Assembly: GCF_040869045.1 (NCBI RefSeq)
Contig: NC_090319.1
Span: 60,174,779 to 60,238,778 of the forward strand
Length of the DNA stretch: 64,000 nt
Source: Eurosta solidaginis
Lineage: Eukaryota; Arthropoda; Insecta; Diptera; Tephritidae
Direction: 5' to 3'
In this document: in pieces, positions 54,476 through 64,000 of the stretch
How positions within the stretch are numbered: position 1 is the stretch's first letter
How the letters are laid out: each line of letters opens with the position of its first letter
Translations under genes and position numbers: made by a program
The notes under the pieces: model-generated
Seen by the model: the letters and a program-made list of their open reading frames with translations, nothing else
The model's database searches: none
What the model was told of the DNA's origin: nothing

Positions 54476-56400
54476 AAGGTTAGGTTCGGGTGTAACCGAA
54501 CATTACATACTCAGTTGAGAGCTATGGTGACAACATAAGGGGAAATAACCATGTAGGAAAATGAACCGAGGGAAACCCTGGAATGTGTTTGTATGATATG
54601 TGTATCAAATGAAAAGCATTAAAGAGTATTTTATGAGGGAGTGGGCCATAGTTCTATAGGTGGACGCCATTTAGGGATATAGCCATAAAGGTAGATCAGG
54701 GTTGACTCTAGAATGCGTTTGCGCGATATGGGTATCAAAAGAAAGATGTTAATGAGTATTTTAAAAGGGAGTAATCCTTAGTTCCATAGGTGGACGCCGT
54801 TTCGAGATATCGCCACAAAGGTGGACCAGGGGTGACCCTAGAATTTGTTTGTACAATATGGGCATCAAACGAATGGTGTTAATGAGTATTTTAAAAGGGA
54901 GTGCGCCTTAGTTCTATAGGTGGACGCCGTTTCGAAATATCGCCATAAAGGTGGACCAGGGGTGACTCTAGAATGTGTTTGTACGATATGGGTATCAAAT
55001 TAAAGGTATTAATGAGAGTTTTAAAAGGGAGTGGTGGTAGTTGTATATGTGAAGGCGTTTTCCAGATATCGACCAAAATGTGGACCAGGGTGACCCAGAA
55101 CATCATCTGTTGGATACCTCTAATTTATTTATATATTTAATACCTGCCAAGATTTCAAGGGTTTTTTATTTTGCCCTGCAGAACTTTTTCATTTTCTTCT
55201 ACTTAATATAGTAGGTGTCACAACCATTTTAAAAAGTTTTTTCTAAAGTTATATTTCGCGTCAATAAACCAATCCAATTACCATGTTTCATCCCTTTTTT
55301 CGTATTTGGTATAGAATTATGGCATTTTTTTCATTTTTCGTAATTTTCGATATCGAAAAAGTGGACGTGGTCATAGTCGGATTTCGTAAATTTTTTATAC
55401 CAAGATAAAGTGCGTTCAGATAAGTACGTGAACTAAGTTCAGTAAAGATATGTTGATTTTTGCTCTAGTTATCGTGTTGACGGCCATGCGGAAGGACAGA
55501 CGGACGACTGTGTATAAAAACTGGGCGTGGCATTAACCGATTTCGCCCATTTTCATAGAAAACAGTTAGCGCCATAAAATCTATACCCCTACCAAATTTC
55601 AAAAGGATTGGTTAATTTTTGTTCGACTTATGGCGTTAAAAGTATCCTAGACAAATTAAAGGAAAAAGGGCGGAGCCACGCCCATTTTGAAATTTTCTTT
55701 TATTTTTGTATTTTGTTGCACCATATCATTACTGGAGTTGAATGTTCACATAATTTACTTATATACTGTAAAGATATAAAATTTTTTGTTAAAATTTTAC
55801 TAAAAAAAATTTTTTTTTTAAAGTGGGCGTGGTCCTTCTCCGATTTTGCTAATTTTTATTAAGCATACATATAGTAATAGGAGTAACGTTCCTGCCAAAT
55901 TTCATCATGATATCTTCAACGACTGCCTAATTACAGCTTGCAAAACTTTTAAATTACCTTCTTTTAAAAGTGGGCGGTGCCACGCCCATTGCCCAAAATT
56001 TTACTAATTTTCTATTCTGCGTCATAAGTTCAACTCATCTAACAAGTTTCGTCGCTTTATCTGTCTTTGGTAATGAATTATCGCACTTTTCGGTTTTTCG
56101 AAATTTTCGATATCGAAAAAGTGGGCGTGGTTATAGTCCGATATCGTTCATTTTAAATAGCGATATGAGATGAGTACTCAGGAGCCTACATACCAAATTT
56201 CATCAAGATACCTCAAAATTTACTCAAGTTATCGTGTTAACGGACGGACGGACATGGCTCAATCAAATTTTTTTTCGATCCTGATTATTTTGATATATGG
56301 AAGTCTATATCTATCTCGATTCCTTTATATATGTACAACCAACCGTTATACAATCAAACTTAATATACTCTGTGAGCTCCGCTCAACTGAGTATAAAAAT
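54476..56400. repeat. Dispersed noncoding repeat with internal ~130-bp tandem units
   Basis: Begins GGTTCGGGTGTAACCGAAC and later has TACTCAGTTGAGAGC, whose inverted form GCTCAACTGAGTA closes the right end. The left third holds four tandem units marked by GTGGACGCC(A/G)TTTCG near 54660, 54800, 54921 and 55050. The right part alternates AAAGTGGGCGTGG and CCAAATTTCATCA blocks and ends with GACGGACGGACATGGC. I know similar repeats from other fly genomes. No coding frame. Confidence 0.65.
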
Positions 56401-56886
56401 TCAATTTCAAATTAAATGGCAAATGCAGGTCCCCATCTATATTTTCTGCTTTTGGGTGTATAGATATGTAAAAATTTTTTTTTCATTTTACAAAATAAAA
56501 AGGTTAACAAAACAAAAAAATTAATGATAAAAAGAATCACGCCATCAAAACGCATTAACTTATAATGTCATCATAATGTAATGATAGAAGGTGGCGGAAG
56601 ATTTGGCAGCTATCATATCGAACTACCTAGCTCTAGTGAGCTCCAGGTTGCATTTTAGAAGTACAAGAAAACGGGGGCATGAAAGAAGGCCCCTTTTTGA
56701 AATGGTACGTAAATTCCTACTTTTTCAATAATGATAAAATACAGAAAGGAGTGTATTTAGATCAATTTTTGCGCAATTTAATCATAAAAGTTATGAAATG
56801 AGGATTGTTTTTTTAAATTTTGAAACGCTTGCAGCTTATGAATTTCCTTTGAACGCATCAATTTTGCTGGTAATATTCTAGAAAAG

Positions 56887-57176
56887 GGGTCGAATGCTAA
56901 TAAACGACAAAAAATGCCAGCAGAGGTGTCAAAAGACATGTTTTTACTTCGGTATCAATAACCTGAAAGAGATCACTAATGCCAAAAGGTATTTGCAAAA
57001 AAAAACGTTTAAAATTTTATGCACAAAAGTGTTCTGCGAAAAAGAGGCCTGGATCTTACTCCCGGTTTTGGAGCGGCCCGGGGTCATTGCTCAGATTATT
57101 GGTACCGAGGTGTCTTTTGAACACTTTCTCGACATTTTTGGACGTGTATTAAGAGTCTACTCCTCTTTTGGAGTAT
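56887..57176. mobile_element. Foldback element of the GGTCGA family
   Basis: The left arm (56887-56970; contains GAGGTGTCAAAAGACA) and right arm (57095-57176, inverted; TGTCTTTTGAACACTTT) pair over ~80 bases. It is related to 35744-36005. Confidence 0.6.
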
Positions 57177-58059
57177 TAACTAAGGTAGTTTTTTAATATA
57201 TTACTTGATGGGAAAAGATATTCAACACACAACAGTAGGAAGGACAAGGCAGCAGGTATATCAATTTGGTGGATATTAATTGAGGTTCTGGTTTTAGTCT
57301 TGATCCCTTAAACCTGAGGTGTTTGAGCTGTGAGAAGTTCCGTTTTTGGCCACCTAACATTGAATTCGACGCTGCGGCGAACTGTAGGAAGTGGCTCCGG
57401 AGCCGAAGAGATCGTGTACACATCTGACCAAGCCTTCGCTGACAGTAAAGATACCAAGCGAGCTGCTACAACTTTTGCAGATGCCCGTTCAGGACATCGT
57501 CATGTGTATGTTCTAACGAGCATAACGTCTTCATTATATAGCGCACGTTGTTGCTTTAACGACAAAGACACTCACCAGATGCTTTGGGGGAATGTTGGGT
57601 GTTGATAGTCCTTTGTCGTACATAGATTCGGTTCGTTCCATTAAGGTTCTAGCACGACCATCTCGGAAATGATTTGATATAACCAAATTAAATCTTCTAG
57701 GTCACACCACCCTCTTCACAAGGTAGAAAAGCTTCTGATAGCCATTAACTGGAAATGATCATCATGGGCGGCTGACTTATAGATCAATGGGGTCATTATA
57801 CAAAGGTGTAATGTAGCCATAATCATCGTCCTGGGTTTGGAACCCGCCACATAAAACGTGATCAATACAAATAAGGCAGAGGTACGAGGTATAGAGGGCC
57901 TGTAGTTTCCTATTAGAGAATCATGTAAGCGGCGGTGAGATATGCCTATACTTGGACAGCCAAGTGATAGTACGCTGGTGTATCGCGATACACCTCTAAG
58001 GCAGTAACGACTGTTTTTATCAATACAGTGACATAACCTCCAACTTCAAGAAAACAACG
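57177..58059. other. Repeat scraps; one diverged (ACA)n SINE copy at 57545-57720
   Basis: 57545-57720 follows the order of blocks in the SINE (TTTGGGGGAATGTTGG, GATAGTCCTTTGTCG, CACGACCATCTCGG, CCAAATTAAATCTTC) at much reduced identity. The remainder is unrecognised. Confidence 0.45.
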
Positions 58060-58520
58060 GACACCAGTAAAATCACCGAGCAAACTTGGTCTGATTACAA
58101 CCAGAAAAGAACAGAGTTTCTATTAAATATGAGAAAAGAGATATTCAGTATCACATCCACAAGAACAGAATATTGGTCACTTGGCCTGCAATGGGATAGA
58201 ATGTCAATCCCCTTCAACGGCAGGGGAGGAGGGTAGTAAGGAAACAGTCAGCCACTTCGTCTGTCAGTGCCCAACACTTGAGAACTTTAGGTATCGAACT
58301 AAAATCTGTTTTGTGCTACCCGATTTAATGGTTGTATCAACTGCTCTATTAAAGACATCAGGAGACATTTTGATTTAACCAAATGGTTTGAGTAAAACAA
58401 ACACAGCGTATATTACGTAATTGGTTCCATGGGAACACAATGTGCATGAAAATGGCGATAGAGCGGGCGAGGTCTCTCCGACCGGGCAGCATAGCCACCA
58501 ACCAAACAACCAGGAAAGTC
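58060..58520 (+). mobile_element. LINE 3'-end fragment (Cys/His tail)
   Basis: A broken frame contains GSKETVSHFVCQCPTLENFR, the HxxC-type C-terminal finger found in RNase-H-bearing LINEs. It is comparable with 12361-12450 but clearly a different family. It ends in ACCAACCAAACAACCAGG-type sequence. Confidence 0.55.
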
Positions 58521-58747
58521 ATAAGGTCAATTATTTTGTTACGCACCTCCATGTGTTAAAATGTTGACACCTGTTGAATTATAGTTCCATTTTATTGTTA
58601 AAAATAAAATAAAAATTTGCTTTTATTTCAAATTTTCGGATACGGCGCCCCTTTTCCACCGGCCCAACGAGGTTCTCTCTGAGATAAGAAGAACTTATCC
58701 AAATATATGTTAGGATGAAGTTTAGAGCAAAAAATCGGGCGATTATA

Positions 58748-58890
58748 CTCGCGGCTGTTGGTGTTGTTGTAGCGATAAAGGTATTTCCCGAAAGTTTTGC
58801 GGAGGGTTATCGATGTTATACCGGTCCTTTGCCGGTATATGTAGATCCGATACGTTTTGGTAACAAGCGCCATTAAAGGTATATGATGGG
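58748..58890 (-). mobile_element. (ACA)n-tailed SINE-like element, short copy
   Basis: GTTGTTGTAGCGATAAAGG is followed by TTTCCCGAAAG, GGTTATCGATG and CCGGTCCTTTGCCGG, i.e. the tail-proximal ~140 bases of the element. A scrap of the opposite strand is at 59065-59130. Confidence 0.6.
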
Positions 58891-60545
58891 TTTCAAAATA
58901 AAATCGAATCTTTTCATGTTCATTTTACCATATTTTCGGAACCATAATGGGCGTTAAGGTTGCTAAGAATAATTTAGAGGTAGACAGGGGAGACACGGAT
59001 AAGTCTTTTTCACGGGGGGTCGGATGATCATGGAGGTTCTACGTATTCGTATCAATTGGTCTTGGGATGGTCGGGTTAGTTGCTTAATGGTGCCAGAACG
59101 TATCGCCAATACCTTGCAAAGGGCCCTTAATGTCGAAAAACCCCTCCAAAAATTACTAGTCGCTTAGAGAAGAAGAACTAAAATTAGTGAAATACCTTAC
59201 AATATGAAAATAATGTTTGAGAACTAACACTTATAACATCCACTACATCAACATAAGGTACTGTAGCTGTTTTGCTGCACTCTTATTCCTCGCTATTTCT
59301 GAATCTGTAATGATTTGTCTAAATTTCTCCGATATTTTTGGACGAGTTTTAGCTGATGTGAGCTAAAGTAAAGAATTACCGCGAAACCTACGAGGAAAGC
59401 TGCAAAAATATATTTAAAACATTAATCATCGATTTTATATTAATATTGCAACATCTTACCATCATTTAATGCAGAAAAAATGCGAGTTTTAATAATTTTG
59501 TTTAAATAAACAAAATTATTAAATAAGAATTGTCACACGTTGTAATCATATAAAAGTCAACACAAAACGGAACTTGAGAAAAAAAGTGATGCCGTTGTAT
59601 ATTTTTCAGAAAAAAACGATTTGTATAGTTTTACATACATTTTTTCCTCTGAATAAAAAAGGAGTTTGGCAAAGCGACCACATTCTTATTTCTAAGGGCG
59701 TTCAAGATGGCGCCGTTAGAGCGAGAAGCTGCTTACATCCGCCACCTTCTATAATTCCATCATGTAATGTCATTGGTGAACAAAAAAAAAAAAAAAAGAA
59801 AAACATTTTTTTCTAAAATTACAATAGACTATAATACGATAAGTATTTACCTAGCCTACCACCTAATTACATATATGTAAGGTTCCCAAGCACGATTACC
59901 GCCAAAACTTATGCGTAAGTTGGCAATTTTGTTTCATTTAAAGTCCTTTTTTTAACTAAATGAATTGTCAATAAATGTTATATAAAATGGGAATGCTGAC
60001 CGTCTTGTTGATTTAGAAGGCACGTAGGGAATTCAGGTAAGGGGCCACCGAAATACAGGTGCGTCGGTGGGCATGGTTTTGAGGGTGGGACAAGCACCGT
60101 GCGTCCCAACAACACCCGCGGCGCCCCTCTATATATTCGGCCCTTTTCCCCTTTTCTTTCTTTTTCAGCTTGTTTTTTATTTTAATTTTCAGCGTTTTTT
60201 TGTATTCTAATTTTTAACAGCTAGTAACCGGTCATTTCCGGTTCGGTTAGTTTCGTCTTTTTTTGCGCTAGATTTGTTTTGACTATTTTTTTTGAATTTA
60301 AATTTTTTGAATGTTTAACGGTCTGTCCGTGGCATCCGGTTCGACCCGATGTCGTTTTAATTTGAATTTCAAGCGTTTTGAGTCGTCTCTGCGCTTTTTT
60401 GTCAGTTGATTTGAATAGGCATGATAGGAACTTTTTTTGTTATGGCGCAGGAACAGTAAGGTTGGCAAGGACCCCGCCCAGCCGACATGACTAGCCACTG
60501 TGCACCACTACATCATGCCGACTGCCTTCTTTGCTGCTCCCATTG
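58891..60545. other. No gene recognised
   Basis: AT-rich DNA with a GC-richer stretch at 60000-60130 (GGGGCCACCG, CACCCGCGGCGCC) and T-rich runs at 60130-60300. Frames on either strand are short and unfamiliar. Confidence 0.4.
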
Positions 60546-60559
60546 TAGATGCGAAACCA

Positions 60560-61415
60560 TAACAAGTGTAAACTCATCTGCTTTGCAGATGCCGTTCACA
60601 GTCGGCGCCACCAGCTCACACGGCCGCTCCTATCCCATAGCTACAACCTCCGTAGCAGAGTAGGTAGCAATGCCGAGAATCAGCCCCTTCCCGCGTCTTC
60701 TCTCCCTCTTTCCGACACACGCACACGAGTAGGTCAGGGAAACAGACTCTCAGTCCCTACCATATTGTTCACCGTTTGCAAGCACAGAATATATAGGCTT
60801 GCGACATCTGCCCAATGTAGTTCTTTTCATAATTTTTCCGATTGAAATAAAAAAAAAGATATGCATTTTTTATACAATCAAATATTTTCTCATTTTTACA
60901 AATCGGAACATCCGCATTGATGCGATCTAAAAAACAAAACTCACGGTAAGATTTGCTTTGGAGATCTGCTCTGGGTACAGCGTCCATAGAAAAGAGCGCA
61001 AGACCGGATGGAGGTGGCCTCGCGTTTATCACCCATCACTCAGTGCAATATAATCTATTTGATCCTGACATCGGCCGCAGGGACAGCGTACTGCAACGTC
61101 AGAGCATATCTGTCCGCTCAGGCGATGCAAATTTAAAAATTATCAACATCTACATCCCTCCTGTCACACCAGTCATCGGTAAAAACCGCCTAGAATAATA
61201 CGATTTCAATGCCCACCACGATCTGTGGCATTCTGATCTAAAGGGTGAGATCCTGGCGGAGCAAATAGAAGAAACGGCGTTCTGCACGATAAGGCTCCAT
61301 TTGGGTAGCCTTCGAAAAATATATACATATCTAGATCTGAAGTTGATACCCAACACCATTCTCTGATTACTCTCAAACCTGATAGCTCCCAAGTTGATAT
61401 CAAACTCCATTCTCC
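60560..61415 (+). mobile_element. Rearranged SINE-LINE composite, copy 2
   Basis: Shows the same SINE-to-LINE junction (CAGATGCCGTTCACAGTCGG then CGCCACCAGCTCACACGG). It has the same internal endonuclease segment from GATCTGCTCTGGGTACAGCG and the same altered 3' segment as copy 1. It lacks the 51439-51847 insertion. It has its own ~110-base unrelated stretch at 60830-60945. Confidence 0.7.
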
Positions 61416-61489
61416 AATCACTATCCAACTTTTGATAAATGTATAGTTCTCGAGTTTATCTCTAAATTATACTCCAACCTCGAAGAGAT

Positions 61490-61690
61490 TTTAAAAAATG
61501 TATCTAAGCGGGGTCTCCTCTCTGCCATGAAAAGCTTCTCAGTGAAAACTCATCTACTTCGCAGATGTCGTTCGTAGTCGGCATACAACAAGTAGGTCCC
61601 GCCCTGCCAATTTTTAGGAAAAATTAAAAAGTAGCACGACGCAAATTGGAAGAGAAGATCGGCCTAAAATTTCTTCGGAGGTTATTGCGC
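61490..61690 (+). mobile_element. tRNA-derived SINE, 3' half
   Basis: TAAGCGGGGTCTCCTCTCTG, AAGCTTCTCAGTGAAAACTC and CGTAGTCGGCATACAACAAG, ending TAGGAAAAATTAAAAAGTAG and GGAAGAGAAGATCGGCC. It is the same family as 30545-31290, in the opposite orientation. Confidence 0.65.
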
Positions 61691-61879
61691 CTTACATTTT
61701 TTTATTTAAATCAAAAATAATTTTTATATTTTTAATTTTATTTTCATGAAAATACTGCAGTATTGGAATCTTGCATATGAGTCCAATTAAATAATCGCAC
61801 TTGAGTACAAGTTGAGAGCTATTTTATTCTCAACTTGAGTAGCATCATAGGGAATAATTACTAAGTTCCATTTAAAGGT

Positions 61880-62305
61880 TAACCATTAAAGGTTAAGGCT
61901 GACTTAACCATAACCAGATAAAACAGCTGATCCAACGTACCTTATGGAAATCAATGTAATCGATTAATGGTGCCATACCATAACGCTAAAGCCATAACCA
62001 TATCATAGCCAACCAATTGGTTTTTGGTTTTTCGCCATATCCATAACCTAAAAATATTTAAGTTGGAGAATTTGTTAACTTTTTGTAGCTTTTATTTATT
62101 GTTTTGGATACGTTTTGACTATGAGACTTATTTTTTGTGGTATATGCTTGTAAGTTTTTGCGTTTTCTTCATTTTTATGGAATTTTCACAATTTTTAGGT
62201 TACGGCACCAATAACTGATGCCATTTTGATATGGATAAGTAAAAATATGGTTATGACTATGGCGTTATGACTATGTCAACTTTAACTCGGGCTTAAGAGT
62301 ATTAC
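61880..62305. repeat. Possible inverted-repeat element rich in CCATAACC
   Basis: CCATAACC-type motifs on the left (61905-62045) and GGTTATG / TATGGTTATGAC motifs on the right (62195-62280) are inverted relative to each other. Ends were not defined. Confidence 0.35.
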
Positions 62306-62319
62306 AGTTAGGCTGTTAT

Positions 62320-62425
62320 TCACATGCTACTAAATGTTGCATACTTTTCTGCGCACTTGTTACTGTTTTAGATATTTTCAGCGATGTAGTTTTAGCATTA
62401 GGGAATGTTGGAGTTCGGGTGCAGG
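62320..62425. repeat. Single arm of the small inverted-repeat element seen at 30190-30452
   Basis: Shares AAATGTTGCATACTTTTCTG, CACTTGTTACTGTTTTAGAT and GGGAATGTTGGAGTTCGGGT with the right arm there. Confidence 0.6.
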
Positions 62426-62479
62426 TCCTCTAAAATTTAAAAAAATTTTTTGTTTTATAAGTTATAGAGATATCACGAT

Positions 62480-63520
62480 ATATGTATGTATCTCCAACAC
62501 GAATTTTTGTATTTTTATATAGAAAGTGGTCGTGGTTATCCTTGGATCTTGGATTTTTGTAGCTTTTAATAGGGAATCTGCACACCAACTTTCGCAATAT
62601 TAGCTTTATCGTTCGGAAGATATCGACAACGAAGCAGATGAAAAATCTGTTTTAATAAGTGGGCCATGCCCATTTTTCATAATTTTTATGTTTATTGAGT
62701 TAGCTGGAAGTAGCCAACCTACATGCCAAGTTTGAAGTTAATAACTTATTTGGACATCGGAATATTGAATAAATCTTTTACAGGAAACATTTGATATTGT
62801 GGCGAATGTTGACATCACTAGGCTGTTAGTAATTAATCACGCACCAACAAAAACATGAAGCAACCACACTTGTGTACAGGAATACATCAGTAAGCATTTA
62901 CACACATACATAAAAGGCAACGAAGAGATATCTCACACTCACACATGTGGTCATCAGCCGTAGTATTTACTCACACATATACGCGCATATGGCTATGGGA
63001 GTGGCGTGGACTACAGATATATATGTATATATGTAGCTGTTTACCAAGCAGGAGATGCAACAATTCTAGAAGGTGAAACGTTTAGACCTTTGGAGAAATA
63101 TGCGGACGAGGCAACAGAGAGTATAAAAGCAGCGCAAGCTTTTGAATGACTAATCAGTTTTGAATTAAACACGCTATTGATTGTAAAGTATAATTGTGAA
63201 GTACTAATAATCCCAAAGTAATCTAAATAATGACCATTTTGCAATACTGAATATTGGAGTGATTTATTCAACAGTTTAGCGATTCGAACGTTAGCAGAAG
63301 GTTTCAAATAAGCGGAATTTCCCTAAATTCGTTACAATATATAAAAAGTGGGCGTGGTTGTATACCGATTGTGCCTAATTCAAGTATAAACCATATTCAT
63401 GGTGAGAAGAAGTAGAATGTCTTTCCTCATTACAATACCTTCATTCAAATGAAAGTTATTGCAAAAATACATGTGAGGAAGAACCTGCGGATGGATAGGC
63501 GGATGGATGCATAAACATTG
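62480..63520. repeat. Second copy of the dispersed GTGGGCGTGG repeat, split by a solo LTR
   Basis: 62480-62797 and 63341-63520 carry the same kind of blocks as 55800-56250 (AGTGGTCGTGG, AGTGGGCCATGCCCA, AAAAAGTGGGCGTGG, GGATGGATAGGCGGATGGAT). The interruption is the solo LTR at 62798-63336. Confidence 0.6.
62798..63336 (+). mobile_element. Solo LTR, Gypsy-like (539 bp)
   Basis: TGTGGCGAATGTTGAC...TTCGTTACA, with the 4-bp duplication ATAT at 62794-62797 and 63337-63340. A promoter-like GAGTATAAAAGCAGCGCAAG is at 63119-63138, and a CTAAATAATGACC block lies further downstream. It is the same family as 10174-11092. Confidence 0.85.
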
Positions 63521-64000
63521 TTAACCTTTAATTTCTACCGGCCGAAGTTACCGATTTTTTCGTTTAACTTAAATCGATGGAGGCGATGAATAAATCGGTT
63601 TAGGATATCGCGAAAATCGGAAGATTTGGTAGGGGCTGTCAATTTGAATTGTATATAGCCAAAAACTAATGTGACATATATTCCAACGGTCGCTCGAAAT
63701 CGATCTGAATAATGCAACGAATTTAACCTTTACTTGTCCATCTTAATCTCCTGCATTCGTTTTGGTTCTAAAAGTCAGAAACAATATTTTCAAATATTCA
63801 ACGAAACAAACTCGTAGTCTAGGCCATGGATTTCCGAATCAATGTTACATCATACCACAAGTTATATTCCAAATCGAAATCTAATTATTTTCAAAGAATT
63901 TTATGTGTTACATAAATCGAAAAACAAGAAATGTTCAAACCGAAAAATAAATTGAGGCAATTTCGATTTAAATTGAGTGGTGTTCATACAACTCAATTTA
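63521..64000. other. No feature recognised
   Basis: AT-rich DNA. It may still belong to the flanking dispersed repeat (CGATTTTTTCGTTTAACTTAA and similar), but no defined end is seen. Confidence 0.4.

Overview
This is a transposon-rich stretch of insect nuclear DNA, most likely from an acalyptrate fly such as a tephritid fruit fly. The inference rests on a single-exon ksr gene, Drosophila-like protein sequences, short GT-AG introns, AT-rich noncoding DNA and repeat types I associate with higher flies. No bacterial operons, CRISPR arrays or intact tRNA/rRNA genes were seen. Only three host genes can be supported.

Host genes. (1) On the minus strand, 2094-19810, five exons encode the N-terminal ~940 residues of a SUGP1/SF4-type splicing factor. 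All splice phases agree, and the SURP domain is split between a 136-base exon (9599-9734) and the exon at 2094-2722. The G-patch end must lie beyond the left edge. (2) On the minus strand, 29551-30122, two exons encode the C-terminal ~168 residues of biotin-protein ligase (holocarboxylase synthetase). The catalytic GRGR-type region was not found, so this is a 5'-truncated or partly hidden gene. (3) On the plus strand, 39889-43212, an uninterrupted 1107-codon frame encodes KSR, with CA1 region, C1 zinc finger, ERK-docking FNFP motif and kinase-like domain. Its 5' UTR probably contains an intron (donor near 38886, acceptor near 39826).

Mobile DNA fills nearly everything else. Introns of the SUGP1 gene carry nested elements: a 3.3-kb element with ~430-500-bp inverted repeats and an almost intact zinc-finger/putative RNase-H-fold transposase, itself inside a pogo-like repeat; a solo LTR holding a MITE; LINE 3' ends; and a 415-bp SINE-like copy with a perfect 15-bp target duplication. 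Between 20.9 and 28 kb lie an hAT-type MITE, a 4.1-kb hAT element with an 8-bp duplication and a nested TA-flanked element, and a second, internally deleted copy of the long-inverted-repeat family. From 30 to 38.8 kb come small inverted-repeat elements, tRNA-derived SINE pieces, a BEL/Pao protease fragment and a nonautonomous hAT-like element that stops just before the ksr 5' end.

Downstream of ksr (44.3-61.7 kb) is a graveyard of Jockey-type LINE copies arranged head to tail, SINE copies sharing the LINE's (ACA)n tail, and two copies of the same rearranged SINE-LINE composite. The right end holds a tandem-repeat-bearing dispersed repeat and a second solo LTR.

The most unusual item is the family at 3607-6947 and 25731-28006. 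It has long inverted repeats with CACTG termini, a two-module zinc-binding N terminus and a conserved core that I read as a divergent DDE/D transposase. I cannot assign it to a named superfamily.
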